Source: Pseudofrankia saprophytica | GTDB taxonomy: Bacteria > Actinomycetota > Actinomycetes > Frankiales > Frankiaceae | Length of the DNA: 64,000 nucleotides | NCBI RefSeq assembly: GCF_000235425.2 | Contig: NZ_KI912267.1 | Coordinates: 260,207-324,206 of the forward strand | Direction of reading: 5' to 3' | Shown: positions 50,293-59,459 of the stretch, one piece after another | How the letters are laid out: every line of letters starts with the position of its first letter | Numbering within the stretch: position 1 is the first letter of the stretch | Translations under genes and position numbers: made by a program | Notes under the pieces: model-generated | What the model was told of the DNA's origin: nothing | Database searches by the model: none | The model's input: only the letters and a program-made list of their open reading frames with translations

Positions 50293-51468
50293 TCATGCAG
50301 CCCTTCCGCCCGCGAGCGGTTGGTCGGGTAGGCGCCGGTGCTGCATGAGGACATAGAGCGAGTCGTCCCAGCTGAGCCGGCCGCCGGCACGGGTGTGGAT
50401 CGCGTGAGGCGCCACCTGCCCGACCGCGCCGGCGAGCGTCTCGGCAGGCCGGGCACCCGGGTCGAGACGGGGCGCCGGCAGGAGGACGAATCCATCGATC
50501 CCCGGCTCGTCGATCCCCGGCTCGTCGATCTCCCGCTCCGCGGCGGTCGGCCCGGCAGCCCCATGCCCGGCGGAGTCAGTCCGGTCCGCGGCCTCCGGGC
50601 CGGTTCCGACGATCTCGCCGCCCGCCCCGCCCGCCCCGCCCGCCCCGCGCACGGCGAGCAGGGTGTCCGCGTCGATGTGCACGGTCAGCGTGTGTACCTG
50701 GTCCAGCAGGCCGGGTGCCGGACGACGCAGAAACCCATCCGCCAAGACCACCAGCGCGTCGGCGTCGGCGCGACGGTCGCGCGGCGCGACCACCACTTCT
50801 CCATCGGACAACGCCGCCTCGCTCCCGGCCGGCGCAGAGACGTCGTCCAGGCTGGCCCGAGCCGCGTCGATCGCCGCCGCGAGCCGGGCGCCTTCCTGGG
50901 CCGTCAGCACCGCTGACAACCGAAACAGGCCATCCGAACGGGTACTCCAGGTCGCCTTCCGCGCCGCCCGCTGCGCGGTGGGGTCGGCCGTCAACTGGTG
51001 ATACCGCGACGCCAGGCGTTCCAGCTGCCCCGCCGAGCAGTGCAGGGCATGCGCCAGCCAGGTCGACTCCGTATCCGCGTCAGCGACCCGTGCCACGGCG
51101 CGCACCTTCGAGTACGACAGCTGTCCCGCCGCGAACGCCGCCCGCACCGCCGGCAGCTTCTCCAGCGCGCGCCCGACCGCCACGTGCTCCTGCGCCGTGC
51201 GCACGCTCAGCCCGCACCGCCACGCCAGCCAGTGCCCGCACGACGCCATCCCCAGCCCCGACCAGCCACCCCGGCGGTCGAACTCCGCGAGCAGCAGCAA
51301 CATCCGACACGTCGCCGCCGCGATCCGCCCCGCCCATCCGCAGATCTCCCGCTCCAGCACCTCCAACGGTGCCGAGTCCGCATCACCCGCCTGGACCGTC
51401 ACCTCGTCAAAGGCCGCCGGACCAGTCGTCGCCGGACCAGTCGCCGCATCGATCATGAGAGTGGCCAT
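50293..51468 (-). CDS. DUF222 protein without the usual C-terminal HNH endonuclease domain
   Basis: 391 aa from ATG 51468 (GGGGGA ahead). The DUF222 segment shows EVLEREICGWAGRIAAATCRMLLLLAEFDRRGGWSGLGMASCGHWLAWRCGLSVRTAQEHVAVGRALEKLPAVRAAFAAGQLSYSKVRAVARVAD. A middle part with VHIDADTLLAV follows, then EIDEPGIDEPGIDGF repeats and LSWDDSLYVLMQHRRLPDQP, after which it stops. Usual relatives continue with HRDxxCRFPGC and an HNH motif; neither is visible here or downstream. It is probably a shortened, possibly inactive copy. Such genes are multicopy in actinobacteria. Confidence 0.8.
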   Translation of the reverse strand: MATLMIDAATGPATTGPAAFDEVTVQAGDADSAPLEVLEREICGWAGRIAAATCRMLLLLAEFDRRGGWSGLGMASCGHWLAWRCGLSVRTAQEHVAVGRALEKLPAVRAAFAAGQLSYSKVRAVARVADADTESTWLAHALHCSAGQLERLASRYHQLTADPTAQRAARKATWSTRSDGLFRLSAVLTAQEGARLAAAIDAARASLDDVSAPAGSEAALSDGEVVVAPRDRRADADALVVLADGFLRRPAPGLLDQVHTLTVHIDADTLLAVRGAGGAGGAGGEIVGTGPEAADRTDSAGHGAAGPTAAEREIDEPGIDEPGIDGFVLLPAPRLDPGARPAETLAGAVGQVAPHAIHTRAGGRLSWDDSLYVLMQHRRLPDQPLAGGRAA

Positions 51469-52103
51469 CAAGATCCCCCAGGTCCAAGGGCTGGATCAAC
51501 CGCACGCCAAGGCTCCCACCCGCCTCCGACAATCTCGGGACGCCGAGCCCTCCCCCGTCAGGTGCTCGCCATGACCGCGTCCACTACCGCGACCGCGACC
51601 GCGGCTGCGGCTGCGGCTGCGGCTGCGGCTGGATCTTCGCCGGCTCTCGGGAGGCGACAGGCAGCAAGCCCGGCCGAGCGTGCCGGTCTTCCATCAGCGG
51701 CTCTGATCCACCATGCGCCGATCTTCGCGTTCCGCGGAACGCGAGTGGGGCGAGGCAGAGCGCACGGAACCCGGGCCAGGCGGGGTCGGCCGCGGCGCCC
51801 TGCGCCTCCACCATGCGCCGATCTTCGCGTTCCGCGGAACGCGAGTGGGGCGAGGCAGAGCGCACGGAACCCGGGCCAGGCGGGGTTGGCCGCGGCGCCC
51901 TGCGCCTCCGCCGCCGGAACAGCGCTCGCTCCCGCCGATCGAGCGGCAGCCGGGCGGGCGAGCGGCTGCCGGGCGGGCGAGCAGCGGCCACTACCTCCGC
52001 GGAACGATGGTCGGGCGGCGGAGGAGGGCGACTGAGAGAGTAGGAGCCGGGGAACGGACCAGGACGCGCAGGCGGGCTAGGAGCGCGCGCCGGAGGAACG
52101 ACA
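51469..52103. other. Repeat-rich stretch without a confident gene
   Basis: The interval holds a GGCTGC microsatellite (about 51600-51630), the 100-bp tandem duplication (51707-51906) and GC-rich low-complexity DNA. Small open frames on both strands repeat in step with the DNA repeat and are not convincing genes. Confidence 0.55.
51707..51906. repeat. Two tandem 100-bp units, each with an 18-bp palindrome
   Basis: The block starting TCCACCATGCGCCGATC at 51707 recurs at 51807 with one visible change (GGTCGG to GGTTGG). Each unit holds CGCGTTCCGCGGAACGCG, a perfect 18-bp palindrome (51726-51743 and 51826-51843). The exact 100-bp spacing and palindrome suggest a REP/BIME-like mobile or structural element. 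Confidence 0.85.
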
Positions 52104-52559
52104 GTGGGAACTGGCGGAAAAGGCACCGTGATCACCCTCGCCCTTCCTCGCCCTGAGTTTCCCGGCCCTGAGTTTCCCGCCGTGACCGGAGAGAACGCCG
52201 TGACCAGAGAGAACGCCGTGACTGGAAAGAACGAACGGAACGACGTCGACGACTTCGGGGGGATCAGCCGCGGCGGGGCGGTCCTTGTCGTGACGGCCGT
52301 GACCATCGCGCACCCCTGGCAGGCGCTCAGGGAGCTGCTCGCGCTCGCCCGTCGCCTGGGCCGCCGCGCGCTCAATCTCGCCATGGCCCCCATCGTGCTC
52401 GTGGCCGCGGCCCTCTGGGGGCGCCGAGGAGACCGACGTCCGACCTTCGAGGACTACCTGCATAACGTCCGCGACGAGGTTGACCACCCGCGACCGACAT
52501 CGACGGTCACGGATACCGAGCTCCCGCAGGCTCCGCCGGGAGACTCGCGGCAGGGGTAG
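52104..52559 (+). CDS. Hypothetical 151-aa protein with one hydrophobic segment
   Basis: GTG 52104 is 6 nt after GGAGGA, a good ribosome site. Codon bias is coding-like from about residue 50. An Asn/Glu/Thr-rich head with ENAVTRENAVTGKNE and PEFPGPEFP duplications precedes a hydrophobic stretch (LALARRLGRRALNLAMAPIVLVAAALW), then RPTFEDYLHNVRDEVDHPRP. No family recognised. An antisense ORF covers the same DNA and looks worse. Confidence 0.5.
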   Translation: MGTGGKGTVITLALPRPEFPGPEFPAVTGENAVTRENAVTGKNERNDVDDFGGISRGGAVLVVTAVTIAHPWQALRELLALARRLGRRALNLAMAPIVLVAAALWGRRGDRRPTFEDYLHNVRDEVDHPRPTSTVTDTELPQAPPGDSRQG

Positions 52560-52588
52560 ACGTCACCTCGCCGCCGGCCCAATGTCCT

Positions 52589-52620
52589 CGGTCGAGCGGT
52601 CGAGCGGTCGAGCGGTCGAG
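52589..52620. repeat. Four tandem 8-bp units
   Basis: CGGTCGAG is repeated four times without change, 29 bp after the stop of the small hypothetical gene. A slippage-prone tract in a 257-bp gap with no other visible feature. Confidence 0.8.
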
Positions 52621-52816
52621 CGCCGAGCAGCGGAGCCGTGGGGCAAAAGTAGAAAGGCCGGAGGTCGTCCGCAGGCAGCCGGCCCCACCGCCAGGACGCG
52701 CGTCAACCGCTCCCGCGGCCGGGCCGGAACCACCAGAGTCAGGTGGCCCGGCTCGCGGAACCGTCGGGCATTGCCGAGGCGGACGCCACTTCGAGGCCGG
52801 CTACTTCCCAGCCGGG

Positions 52817-53266
52817 CTACTTGGCAGCCGAGCGGAGCGCCTCCAGTGCCTCGTCCGCATGCTTGTTCATGGCGAACTCGGACTCGATACGCGCCAGCAC
52901 CACGCCGTCCGCGCCGAGGACGAAGGTGGCGCGCTTGTTCGGGCCCCGCTTGCGGCGGACGCCGAACGCGTCGGCGATCTTCCGGTCCGTGTCGGCGATG
53001 AGTGGGAAACCCAACGAATGCTTCGCGCTGAAGGCCGCCTGCTTCTCGACGTCATCGGCGCTGATTCCGACGAGGCCGGCGCCGACGGCGGCGAACTCAT
53101 CGGCCAGGTCACGGAAGTGGCAGCTCTCCTTGGTGCATCCGTAGGTCATCGCCGCCGGGTAGAAGAAGACCACCAGTGGCCCCTTGGCCAACAGGTCGGC
53201 CAGGCGCAGGGTCGCGCCCGTCTCGTCCACTCCGGACAGATCCTCGATGTGGTCGCCGACGTTCAT
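52817..53266 (-). CDS. bcp: Thiol peroxidase, peroxiredoxin Q/Bcp type
   Basis: 149 aa. Reduces hydroperoxides through a thiol cycle in the cytosol. FFYPAAMTYGCTKESCHFRD holds the peroxidatic Cys and, five residues later, the resolving Cys, the atypical two-Cys PrxQ pattern; the usual TPGCT is TYGCT here. VGISADDVEKQAAF and FGVRRKRGPNKRATFVLGADGVV are family features. ATG start. Confidence 0.92.
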   Translation of the reverse strand: MNVGDHIEDLSGVDETGATLRLADLLAKGPLVVFFYPAAMTYGCTKESCHFRDLADEFAAVGAGLVGISADDVEKQAAFSAKHSLGFPLIADTDRKIADAFGVRRKRGPNKRATFVLGADGVVLARIESEFAMNKHADEALEALRSAAK

Positions 53267-53608
53267 TTCCGGCTGATCCTCTCCTCATTTGGTCGGCAGC
53301 ACCGGCCGCCGGACGAGCACTCCGTGTCCGTGCGCCAGTTGTCTGGTCCGGGCCGAGCCACCACACGCCGACGCGGTCCGTCACGGCTCCCGGTGCCGAC
53401 GCGTCGGGTGGCGGGACGTATCCGTTGGCTCACGGCCTATCAGGTAAGCCCCAGGGCGCGGGCGATGTTCCCAAGCCGCCGGCGTTTCTCGAGCCGCCCG
53501 CACGCCTGCATTTCCATTCCGGCGGTGACAACGCCTGGACGCCCCCGGTACCGGCCGTCGCAGCCTCGCGGCCTCGCAGTTTCGCGACCTCGCGCCGCCC
53601 GCGGGCCG
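53267..53608. other. 342-bp gap between methyltransferase and peroxiredoxin genes
   Basis: No ORF with coding bias and no convincing hairpin. It must contain the peroxiredoxin promoter on the minus strand. Nothing further is recognisable. Confidence 0.5.
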
Positions 53609-54382
53609 TCATTCCGGCCGACGGGCCTCGACCAGGAACCGCTGGGCGTGGGTGACGAAGGGACCGTCCTGGCGGATCCGTTCGTGCAGCGCGAACAGTC
53701 GGTCCCGGTAGCGGTCGACGGTGAAGCCCGGGATCGTCCAGAGGACCTTGCGCAGGAAGTGGACGACCGCGCCGACGTCGTTGAAGGTGGCGCGTAGCGC
53801 CGCCTGGCGCAGGTCGACCACGACGAGCCCGGCCGCCTCGGCCTCCCGGACGGCCCGGTCGGAGCTCCGGGCGTCGCCGATCGGCTGGGGACCCATGAGG
53901 AAGTCGATGAGCTCGCGGTTCGAGCCGGCGCCGATCTGCTGGGAGAGGTAGCTTCCCCCGGGCCGCAGCACCCGGGAGATCTCGCTCCACCCGGTGACCA
54001 CCGGATGCCGGCTCACGATGAGGTCGAAGGATCCGGCGACGAACGGCAGGGCGCCGTCGTCCGCCGCCCCGACCACATGGACCCCGCGGGGGCGCAGCCG
54101 GTCCCGGGCGAGCCGCCGGTTTGGCGGCCAGGACTCCGTCGCGGCCAGCCTCGGCGGCACCCGGCCGGCCTGGCCCAGCGCCCAGCCGAACACCTCGCCG
54201 CCCCCGGTCTGCACCTCGAGCACGGAGTCGACGGCGCCGATCCGCCCGGCGATGGTCCCGGCGTAGCCCCACGGTGCCCGTTCCTCGGTGGCCCTCCCCG
54301 CGAACCAGGAGAAGTCCCACCCCTCGACCGGAACGGACGCGCCTTCCTCGATCAGCTCCTCGAAGGTCCCGAGTCCGTCCAC
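53609..54382 (-). CDS. Class I SAM-dependent methyltransferase
   Basis: 257 aa from a GTG at 54382. Motif I is altered to VLEVQTGGGEVFGW, where the usual ExGxGxG is retained in spirit. ALPFVAGSFDLIVSRHPV is motif II/III and ISRVLRPGGSYLSQQIG is post-motif IV. HFLRKVLWTIPGFTVDRY near the end is seen in a group of actinobacterial methyltransferases of unknown substrate. It precedes the two-component genes but is a separate unit (51 bp from the response regulator stop). Confidence 0.85.
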   Translation of the reverse strand: MDGLGTFEELIEEGASVPVEGWDFSWFAGRATEERAPWGYAGTIAGRIGAVDSVLEVQTGGGEVFGWALGQAGRVPPRLAATESWPPNRRLARDRLRPRGVHVVGAADDGALPFVAGSFDLIVSRHPVVTGWSEISRVLRPGGSYLSQQIGAGSNRELIDFLMGPQPIGDARSSDRAVREAEAAGLVVVDLRQAALRATFNDVGAVVHFLRKVLWTIPGFTVDRYRDRLFALHERIRQDGPFVTHAQRFLVEARRPE

Positions 54383-54433
54383 ACCGCCCGACGCTACCGA
54401 GCGGCGGCACCCCGCGAACCCGGGGCGGCCCTC

Positions 54434-55111
54434 TCAGGCTGGCTCGCCCGCGACGACGACGCCGTTCTCGTAGGCGAGTACCACGGCCTGGACCCGGTCG
54501 CGCAGACCGAGCTTGGTGAGGACGGCGCCCACGTGGCTCTTCACCGTCGCCTCGGTCACGACCAGACGCCCGGCGATCTCGGTGTTCGACAGTCCGCGGG
54601 CGATCAGTACCAGCACCTCACGCTCGCGTGGCGTCAGGGCGTCGAGCAGGCCGGGCGGCGTTGGCGGCGTGGGCGGCCGAGCGCGCGCGGCGAACGTCTC
54701 GACCAACCGCCGGGTGATGGCGGGCGACAGCAGCGCGTCGCCGGCGTTCAGCACGCGGATCGCCTCGATCAGGCGTTCGCGGGAGGCGTCCTTGAGCAGG
54801 AACCCGGCCGCGCCCGCGCGCAGCGCGCCGAACACGTACTCGTCCAGGTCGAAGGTGGTCAGGATGAGCACCCGCGGCGGTGGGGTGAGCCCGCCGGCGG
54901 TCAGGCGGGCGGTGGTCTCCACGCCGTCCATGCGCGGCATGCGGATGTCGAGCAGGACGACGTCGGGCCGCAGCTCCTGAGCGCGTGCGAGCGCCTCCTG
55001 GCCATCCGCCGCCTCGCCGACCACCTCGAAGTCGTCCTGGGCCTCGAGAATCAACCGCAGGCCTATCCGGATCAGCTCCTGGTCGTCCACGATCAACAGG
55101 CGGATGCTCAT
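54434..55111 (-). CDS. NarL/LuxR-type response regulator
   Basis: 225 aa. The receiver has the acidic pair in LLIVDDQELIRIGL, the phospho-acceptor Asp in VLLDIRMPRMDG and Lys in LLKDASRERL. The HTH is LTPREREVLVLIARGLSNTEIAGRLVVTEATVKSHVGAVLTKLGLRDR. Its ATG overlaps the kinase stop by 4 bp (ATGA). Probably activates the ABC operon encoded with it. Confidence 0.94.
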   Translation of the reverse strand: MSIRLLIVDDQELIRIGLRLILEAQDDFEVVGEAADGQEALARAQELRPDVVLLDIRMPRMDGVETTARLTAGGLTPPPRVLILTTFDLDEYVFGALRAGAAGFLLKDASRERLIEAIRVLNAGDALLSPAITRRLVETFAARARPPTPPTPPGLLDALTPREREVLVLIARGLSNTEIAGRLVVTEATVKSHVGAVLTKLGLRDRVQAVVLAYENGVVVAGEPA

Positions 55112-56400
55112 CCGGTACTCGTTTCCGGGAGGCGGACGGCGACGCGGAACCCGCCGCCGGGGCGGGGCCCGAACGCCAGCTCGCCGCCCAGCACGGCGGC
55201 CCGCTCCCGCATCCCGATGAGACCGTGCCCGGCCGGGCCGACGGTCACGGGCGCGTTCCCAGGCGCGTTCCCGGGCACGTTTTCGGGGACGGCCACGGGG
55301 GCGTTTGCGGCGGCGCCGAACGCCGCCGCCCGCATCGGCTCGGTGGCCGTCCCGTCGTTGACCACCTCGATGTCGATGCCTTGGTCACCATAGGCGAGTC
55401 CGACCGTGACCTGGCTCGGGTGCGCGTGCTTCACGGCGTTGGTCAGCGCCTCCTCGATGATGCGGTAGGCGGACAGCTCCAGCCCTCCGGGCAGCGGGCG
55501 CCGCTCCCCCGTCACCCGCAGCTCGACGGGGATCCCCGCGGCACCGTACTCGGCTACGAGCCCGTCCAGGTCTCCCAGGCAGGGGGCGGGTCGGGAGTCG
55601 GCGGGCGTTCCCGGGGCGCGTAGCACGGTCAGCATCCGGCGGAGCTCGGTGAGGCTCTGCTCTCCGCTGGTCTCGACCCGTGCCAGCGTGTCGTCGGCCC
55701 GGTCCGGTGAGGTGCGCAGCACGTCCCGGGCGCCGCGCACGCCGAGCAGCATCACGGTCACCGAATGGGCGACGATGTCGTGCAGCTCGCGGGCGATCGA
55801 CGCGCGTTCCTCGTGGGCCGCGATCCGGGCGAGCTGGTCCCGCTCGCGCTGGAGATGGCGGGCGCGTTCCTCGAGTGCCCGGACGTAGCGCCGGCGGGTC
55901 CGCGCGTAGCAGCCCAGCGCCAGGGCACCCGCCGTCACCGGGACGGAGACGATGGACCACACCGCGAGCAGTACCGAGGTCGGCACGAAGGCGACGAGCC
56001 CGAGCCGCCAGTCGTCACGTTCGCCGATCGAGTAGAGCGCCACCAGGACGGGCACCCCGGCCGGCGCGTCCCCGGTGGCCATGAGAGTCCCGGCCAGGGC
56101 GAGCGTCGCGAGAAGCACCAGCCACGGTGCTCGGCGGCGGGCCGTGAGCAGGGCACCGGAGCCGACCGCCAGCAGCACCGTCGACACGCGCGCGGTGTGG
56201 CCGTCGTCGAGGAGGAGGCTGAGCTCGGCGACCGTGGCGGCCACCGCGACGAGGAGATCGAAGGCCAGCGCGCGCCGGTTGCGGGGGCCGTCCTCCCGCG
56301 CGTCGCGCGGTGCCAGGACGGCCGCCCGTACCCGTGCCCAGACGGGGCTCCACCCCTCGTGGTCCCGCCTCCGCCGCGGCCCAGCCTCCTCGGCGGTCAT
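55108..56400 (-). CDS. Sensor histidine kinase (HisKA_3/NarX-like)
   Basis: 430 aa from ATG 56400. A membrane part with about five helices (LAFDLLVAVAATVAELSLLL, TARRRAPWLVLLATLALAGTLM and others) precedes the dimerisation box EERASIARELHDIVAHSVTVMLLGVRG, whose His is the phospho-acceptor. The HATPase end shows AYRIIEEALTNAVKHAHPSQVTVGL and GHGLIGMRERAAVLGGEL. An NAPVAVPENVPGNAPGNAPVTVG insertion sits between N and G boxes. It partners the adjacent response regulator. Confidence 0.92.
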   Translation of the reverse strand: MTAEEAGPRRRRDHEGWSPVWARVRAAVLAPRDAREDGPRNRRALAFDLLVAVAATVAELSLLLDDGHTARVSTVLLAVGSGALLTARRRAPWLVLLATLALAGTLMATGDAPAGVPVLVALYSIGERDDWRLGLVAFVPTSVLLAVWSIVSVPVTAGALALGCYARTRRRYVRALEERARHLQRERDQLARIAAHEERASIARELHDIVAHSVTVMLLGVRGARDVLRTSPDRADDTLARVETSGEQSLTELRRMLTVLRAPGTPADSRPAPCLGDLDGLVAEYGAAGIPVELRVTGERRPLPGGLELSAYRIIEEALTNAVKHAHPSQVTVGLAYGDQGIDIEVVNDGTATEPMRAAAFGAAANAPVAVPENVPGNAPGNAPVTVGPAGHGLIGMRERAAVLGGELAFGPRPGGGFRVAVRLPETSTG

Positions 56401-57119
56401 GCCAGGTCGCGGCGACGTTCGCCGGCCAGCGCCGCGGCCAGGAGCCCCACCGTCCACGTGCCCAGGACGATCGCGGCCGCGAGCAGGGAGATCCGGTCCG
56501 GCCCGTGGGACATGCGGGTCAGCACCGCGACCGCGCCGAGCGGCGTGTAGTCCGACCCGCCCGCCCGGACGAGATCGATCATCGGGTTCACGACGAAGGT
56601 CAGGACCAGCGCACCCACTACGGCCAGGACCTGGTTGCGGATCAGCGCCCCGACGGCCACACCGATCAGCACCGCCAGCACCGAGGACGCCAGCAGTCCC
56701 ACCGCGACACCGGCCGCCTCACCGGCGCCCAGCGCGGGCCCGGGCTGCCGGGCCAGCAACGGCAGGCCCGCGCCGAGCGACACCCCCGCCATCAGCAGCC
56801 CGACGGCCAGGCCGGCGACCGCGTAGGCCGCGGCGCGCCCGAGCAGCAGCAGGGCCCGGGAGGCGCCGGAGGCGAGCGCCGCCGGGGCGGCGGTGCGGTG
56901 GCGGTACTCGCCGGCGGCGCCGACCGCGCCGAGCAGGAGCAACAGGATCGGCATGCCGGAGAGGGCCTCCTCCTTCTCCCCCACCTCGTCGAGCGTCCCC
57001 GAGGCAACAGCGACGAGCACGACGTTGGCGGCCGTCAGGACGACCGAGGCAGCCGCGAAGGCCGGCGCCGTGCGCGTGCTCAGAATTTTGATCAGCTCAC
57101 CGCGGACCAGCCGGTTCAT
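56397..57119 (-). CDS. ABC-2-type transporter permease
   Basis: 240 aa with six hydrophobic segments. It opens MNRLVRGELIKILSTRTAPAFAAASVVLTAANVVLVAV, typical of ABC-2 permeases beside a bacitracin/lantibiotic-type ATPase, and GAVGAAGEYRHRTAAPAALASGASR is the conserved cytoplasmic loop. Overlaps both neighbours by 4 bp. Forms an exporter with the upstream ATPase. Confidence 0.87.
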   Translation of the reverse strand: MNRLVRGELIKILSTRTAPAFAAASVVLTAANVVLVAVASGTLDEVGEKEEALSGMPILLLLLGAVGAAGEYRHRTAAPAALASGASRALLLLGRAAAYAVAGLAVGLLMAGVSLGAGLPLLARQPGPALGAGEAAGVAVGLLASSVLAVLIGVAVGALIRNQVLAVVGALVLTFVVNPMIDLVRAGGSDYTPLGAVAVLTRMSHGPDRISLLAAAIVLGTWTVGLLAAALAGERRRDLA

Positions 57120-57865
57120 GCGTCCCGCGCTCCGGTCAGGTTAAGGAAAATGTCCTCGAGCGACGACCCCCGCGCGGTGAGGGCACCGATCGGGCCCTCA
57201 TGCGCGACACGTCCCCGGTGGATGACGATGACGTCGTCGACCAGCCGCTCGGCATCGAGTAGCGAGTGGCTGGAGAGCAGGACGGTGCGGCCGGCGTCCG
57301 CCCGTTCCCGCAGCAGGGTCCGCAGCCACCGGATCCCATGCGGGTCCAGCCCGTTCGTCGGTTCGTCCAGCATCAGGATGTCCGGATCCGCCAGCAGCGC
57401 CGCCGCGAGCCCGAGCCGCTGGCGCATACCGAGCGAGTACTTTCCGACCGGGCGGCGGGCGTCCCGCTCCAGGCCGACCAGCGTGAGCACCTCGGACACC
57501 CGCGTTCGGGGCAGCCCGGCCACGGCCGCCAGCGAGCGCAGGTGCGCGTGGGCCGTGCGGCCCGGATGGGCGCCGCAGGGCTCGATGAGGACCCCCAGCG
57601 TGCGCGCGTCCCCGGTGCGCGCCGACCGGCCGTGCAGCAGCACCTTCCCGGCGTTCGCCCTGGCCAGTCCACTGATCACCTTGAGTACCGTGGTCTTCCC
57701 GGCGCCATTGGGACCGAAAAAGCCGGTGATGGCGCCGCTACGCACGCTGAAGGACACATCCTCGATCGCGGCACGCCCGCCGTAGCGTTTCGTCAGCCCT
57801 TCGGCGGCTATCGCGGCCTCGGTCGTGGCGGCCGCGGGCGATTCAGCCGTTCGTGAGATTTCCAT
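57116..57865 (-). CDS. ABC transporter ATP-binding protein
   Basis: 249 aa from ATG 57865. Walker A GFFGPNGAGKTTVLKVI, signature YSLGMRQRLGLAAALL, Walker B ILMLDEPTNGLDPHG and switch His in LLSSHSLLDAERL. First gene of a four-gene operon (ATPase, permease, kinase, regulator), each junction an ATGA overlap. The set resembles drug- or peptide-sensing detoxification modules. The open frame to 58033 has no ribosome site advantage. Confidence 0.92.
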   Translation of the reverse strand: MEISRTAESPAAATTEAAIAAEGLTKRYGGRAAIEDVSFSVRSGAITGFFGPNGAGKTTVLKVISGLARANAGKVLLHGRSARTGDARTLGVLIEPCGAHPGRTAHAHLRSLAAVAGLPRTRVSEVLTLVGLERDARRPVGKYSLGMRQRLGLAAALLADPDILMLDEPTNGLDPHGIRWLRTLLRERADAGRTVLLSSHSLLDAERLVDDVIVIHRGRVAHEGPIGALTARGSSLEDIFLNLTGARDA

Positions 57866-58140
57866 GGTCGGAAGAATCCAGCCGGGCGATCTCGCGGTCA
57901 TCGGTACGCGGACTGATCTCTGGATTCGACCGCGGGCGGAGGCCCGGCGGCGGCCGCTGCGCCCAGGGACGGAGACGGGCGGGCGACGCGGCGCGATCGG
58001 CGCGAACAGACCGGGCCGCACGCTGTCTGTCAAAATCTACACATCTGTGGTAATTCGCGTGACTAATGACCTGAGGATGGGGAAGAGAAACAGCATTGAG
58101 TGCCCGCGGGACGACGCGGACGACGAAGGAGCGCAACGCC

Positions 58141-59304
58141 ATGCGGCGACACCTGCACGATGGTCGGCCCGATCTGGACCAGGCATCTCCCGAGCAGCCT
58201 CGCGGCGGCCCGGTCGCCGGCGGCCCGGCCCGGCTGCGCCCAACCCCCGGCCGCGCTCCGGCCCGCGCCGCGACGAGCTCTCGGACCGACACCGTCGCGA
58301 GAACGGGCGATGCCGACACCGTCGCCGGAGGCACCGTCGACGGGCACAGCGTCAACGGACACAGCGTCAACGGACACGGGGACGGGGACGACGTCGAGGT
58401 CGGTCGTCGCTCCGTCGACGAGCCCGACGGCCGCCAGCTTCTCGCCCTGGTCGACGGCGTCCCCGACTACGACTATGTCGCCCATACGGCCACGTTGCGC
58501 GGAGTCGTGCGGCAGCGTCTCGTCACCCGGGCGCTACGTACCCATCTGCCGCCCGCCCCCGCCCGCATCGTCGACGTCGGCGGCGGGACCGGCGTCCAGG
58601 CGCTCGCGCTGGCCAGCCTCGGCTACGAGGTGACCGTCTGCGAACCGGATCGGCGGATGATGGCCGAGGCCACCCACGCCGTCGCCGCCGCGCCCCGGGC
58701 CGTCCGGGACCGGATCCAGCTCGTCCAGGGCGATGGCCTCGACGTGGCCAACCTGGTGGGACGCGACTTCGACGCGGCCCTCTGCCACGGGGTCATCATG
58801 TTCATCCCGGAGCCGGAGGAGCTCCTGCGCGTCCTCGTCGACGTGACCCGGCCGGGCGGCACGATCTCGGTCGTCGGCAAGAACGGCCCTGCCCTGGCGC
58901 TGCGCGCCGGCCTGCAGGGGCGCTGGAGCGATGTGCTGGAGCAGCTCGCGGACGCCGGCGCCGGCGATTCCGGCGCCCCCGGCCGGGCGCCCGGCGACCA
59001 TCACGACCGTGATGACCAGGCGGCGCGCCGTGACACCGACGGCACGCACCCCGGGCCCGTCGTGCTCGGCCCGGCCCCGACCAACCGCGGCGACGACCCG
59101 TCCCACGTCCGGGCCGTGCTCGCCGCCGAGGGCGCCGAACCGCTCGCCTGGTACGGGATCAGGACGTTCACCGACCACCTGGCCGACGAGCCCCCCGGTG
59201 CCGACCTCGACGAGGTCGTCGACGCCGAATGGCTCGCGGGCTCCCGCGACCCCTATCGGCAGCTTGCCCGCCTGGTCCATCTCGTCCACCGCCGCCGGCC
59301 CTGA
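58141..59304 (+). CDS. SAM-dependent methyltransferase
   Basis: 387 aa from ATG 58141, with GAAGGAG 9 nt ahead. A long disordered head includes a GHSVNGHSVNGHGDGDD repeat. The methyltransferase core shows ARIVDVGGGTGVQALALASLGYEVTVCEPD (motif I), IQLVQGDGLD and FDAALCHGVIMFIPEPEELLRVLVDVTRPGGTISVVGKNG. A His/Asp-rich insertion (GDHHDRDDQAARRD) precedes a C-terminal WYGIRTFTDHLADEPPGADLDEVVDAEW, which resembles the tRNA-modifying CmoA/SmtA-like group. The substrate is not certain. Confidence 0.87.
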   Translation: MRRHLHDGRPDLDQASPEQPRGGPVAGGPARLRPTPGRAPARAATSSRTDTVARTGDADTVAGGTVDGHSVNGHSVNGHGDGDDVEVGRRSVDEPDGRQLLALVDGVPDYDYVAHTATLRGVVRQRLVTRALRTHLPPAPARIVDVGGGTGVQALALASLGYEVTVCEPDRRMMAEATHAVAAAPRAVRDRIQLVQGDGLDVANLVGRDFDAALCHGVIMFIPEPEELLRVLVDVTRPGGTISVVGKNGPALALRAGLQGRWSDVLEQLADAGAGDSGAPGRAPGDHHDRDDQAARRDTDGTHPGPVVLGPAPTNRGDDPSHVRAVLAAEGAEPLAWYGIRTFTDHLADEPPGADLDEVVDAEWLAGSRDPYRQLARLVHLVHRRRP

Positions 59305-59459
59305 ACCGCCGATCGCGACCTCGGCCGCGGCGACTCGGGGCGCCGCGGCCGGCCGGACGGCACGAAGCCGCCGGCACCGGTCGTCAGCCGGTCGACATGT
59401 CTTATCAGCATGGTGACAATGCCGCTCCGGGCGGAGGGCAACGCTTTACGGTCGGCGTT

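Noticed and set aside
51813-52156. Pair of repeated Arg-rich ORFs in the tandem 100-bp repeat
   Set aside because: They repeat in step with the DNA unit and both strands are open, so they are products of the repeat itself.
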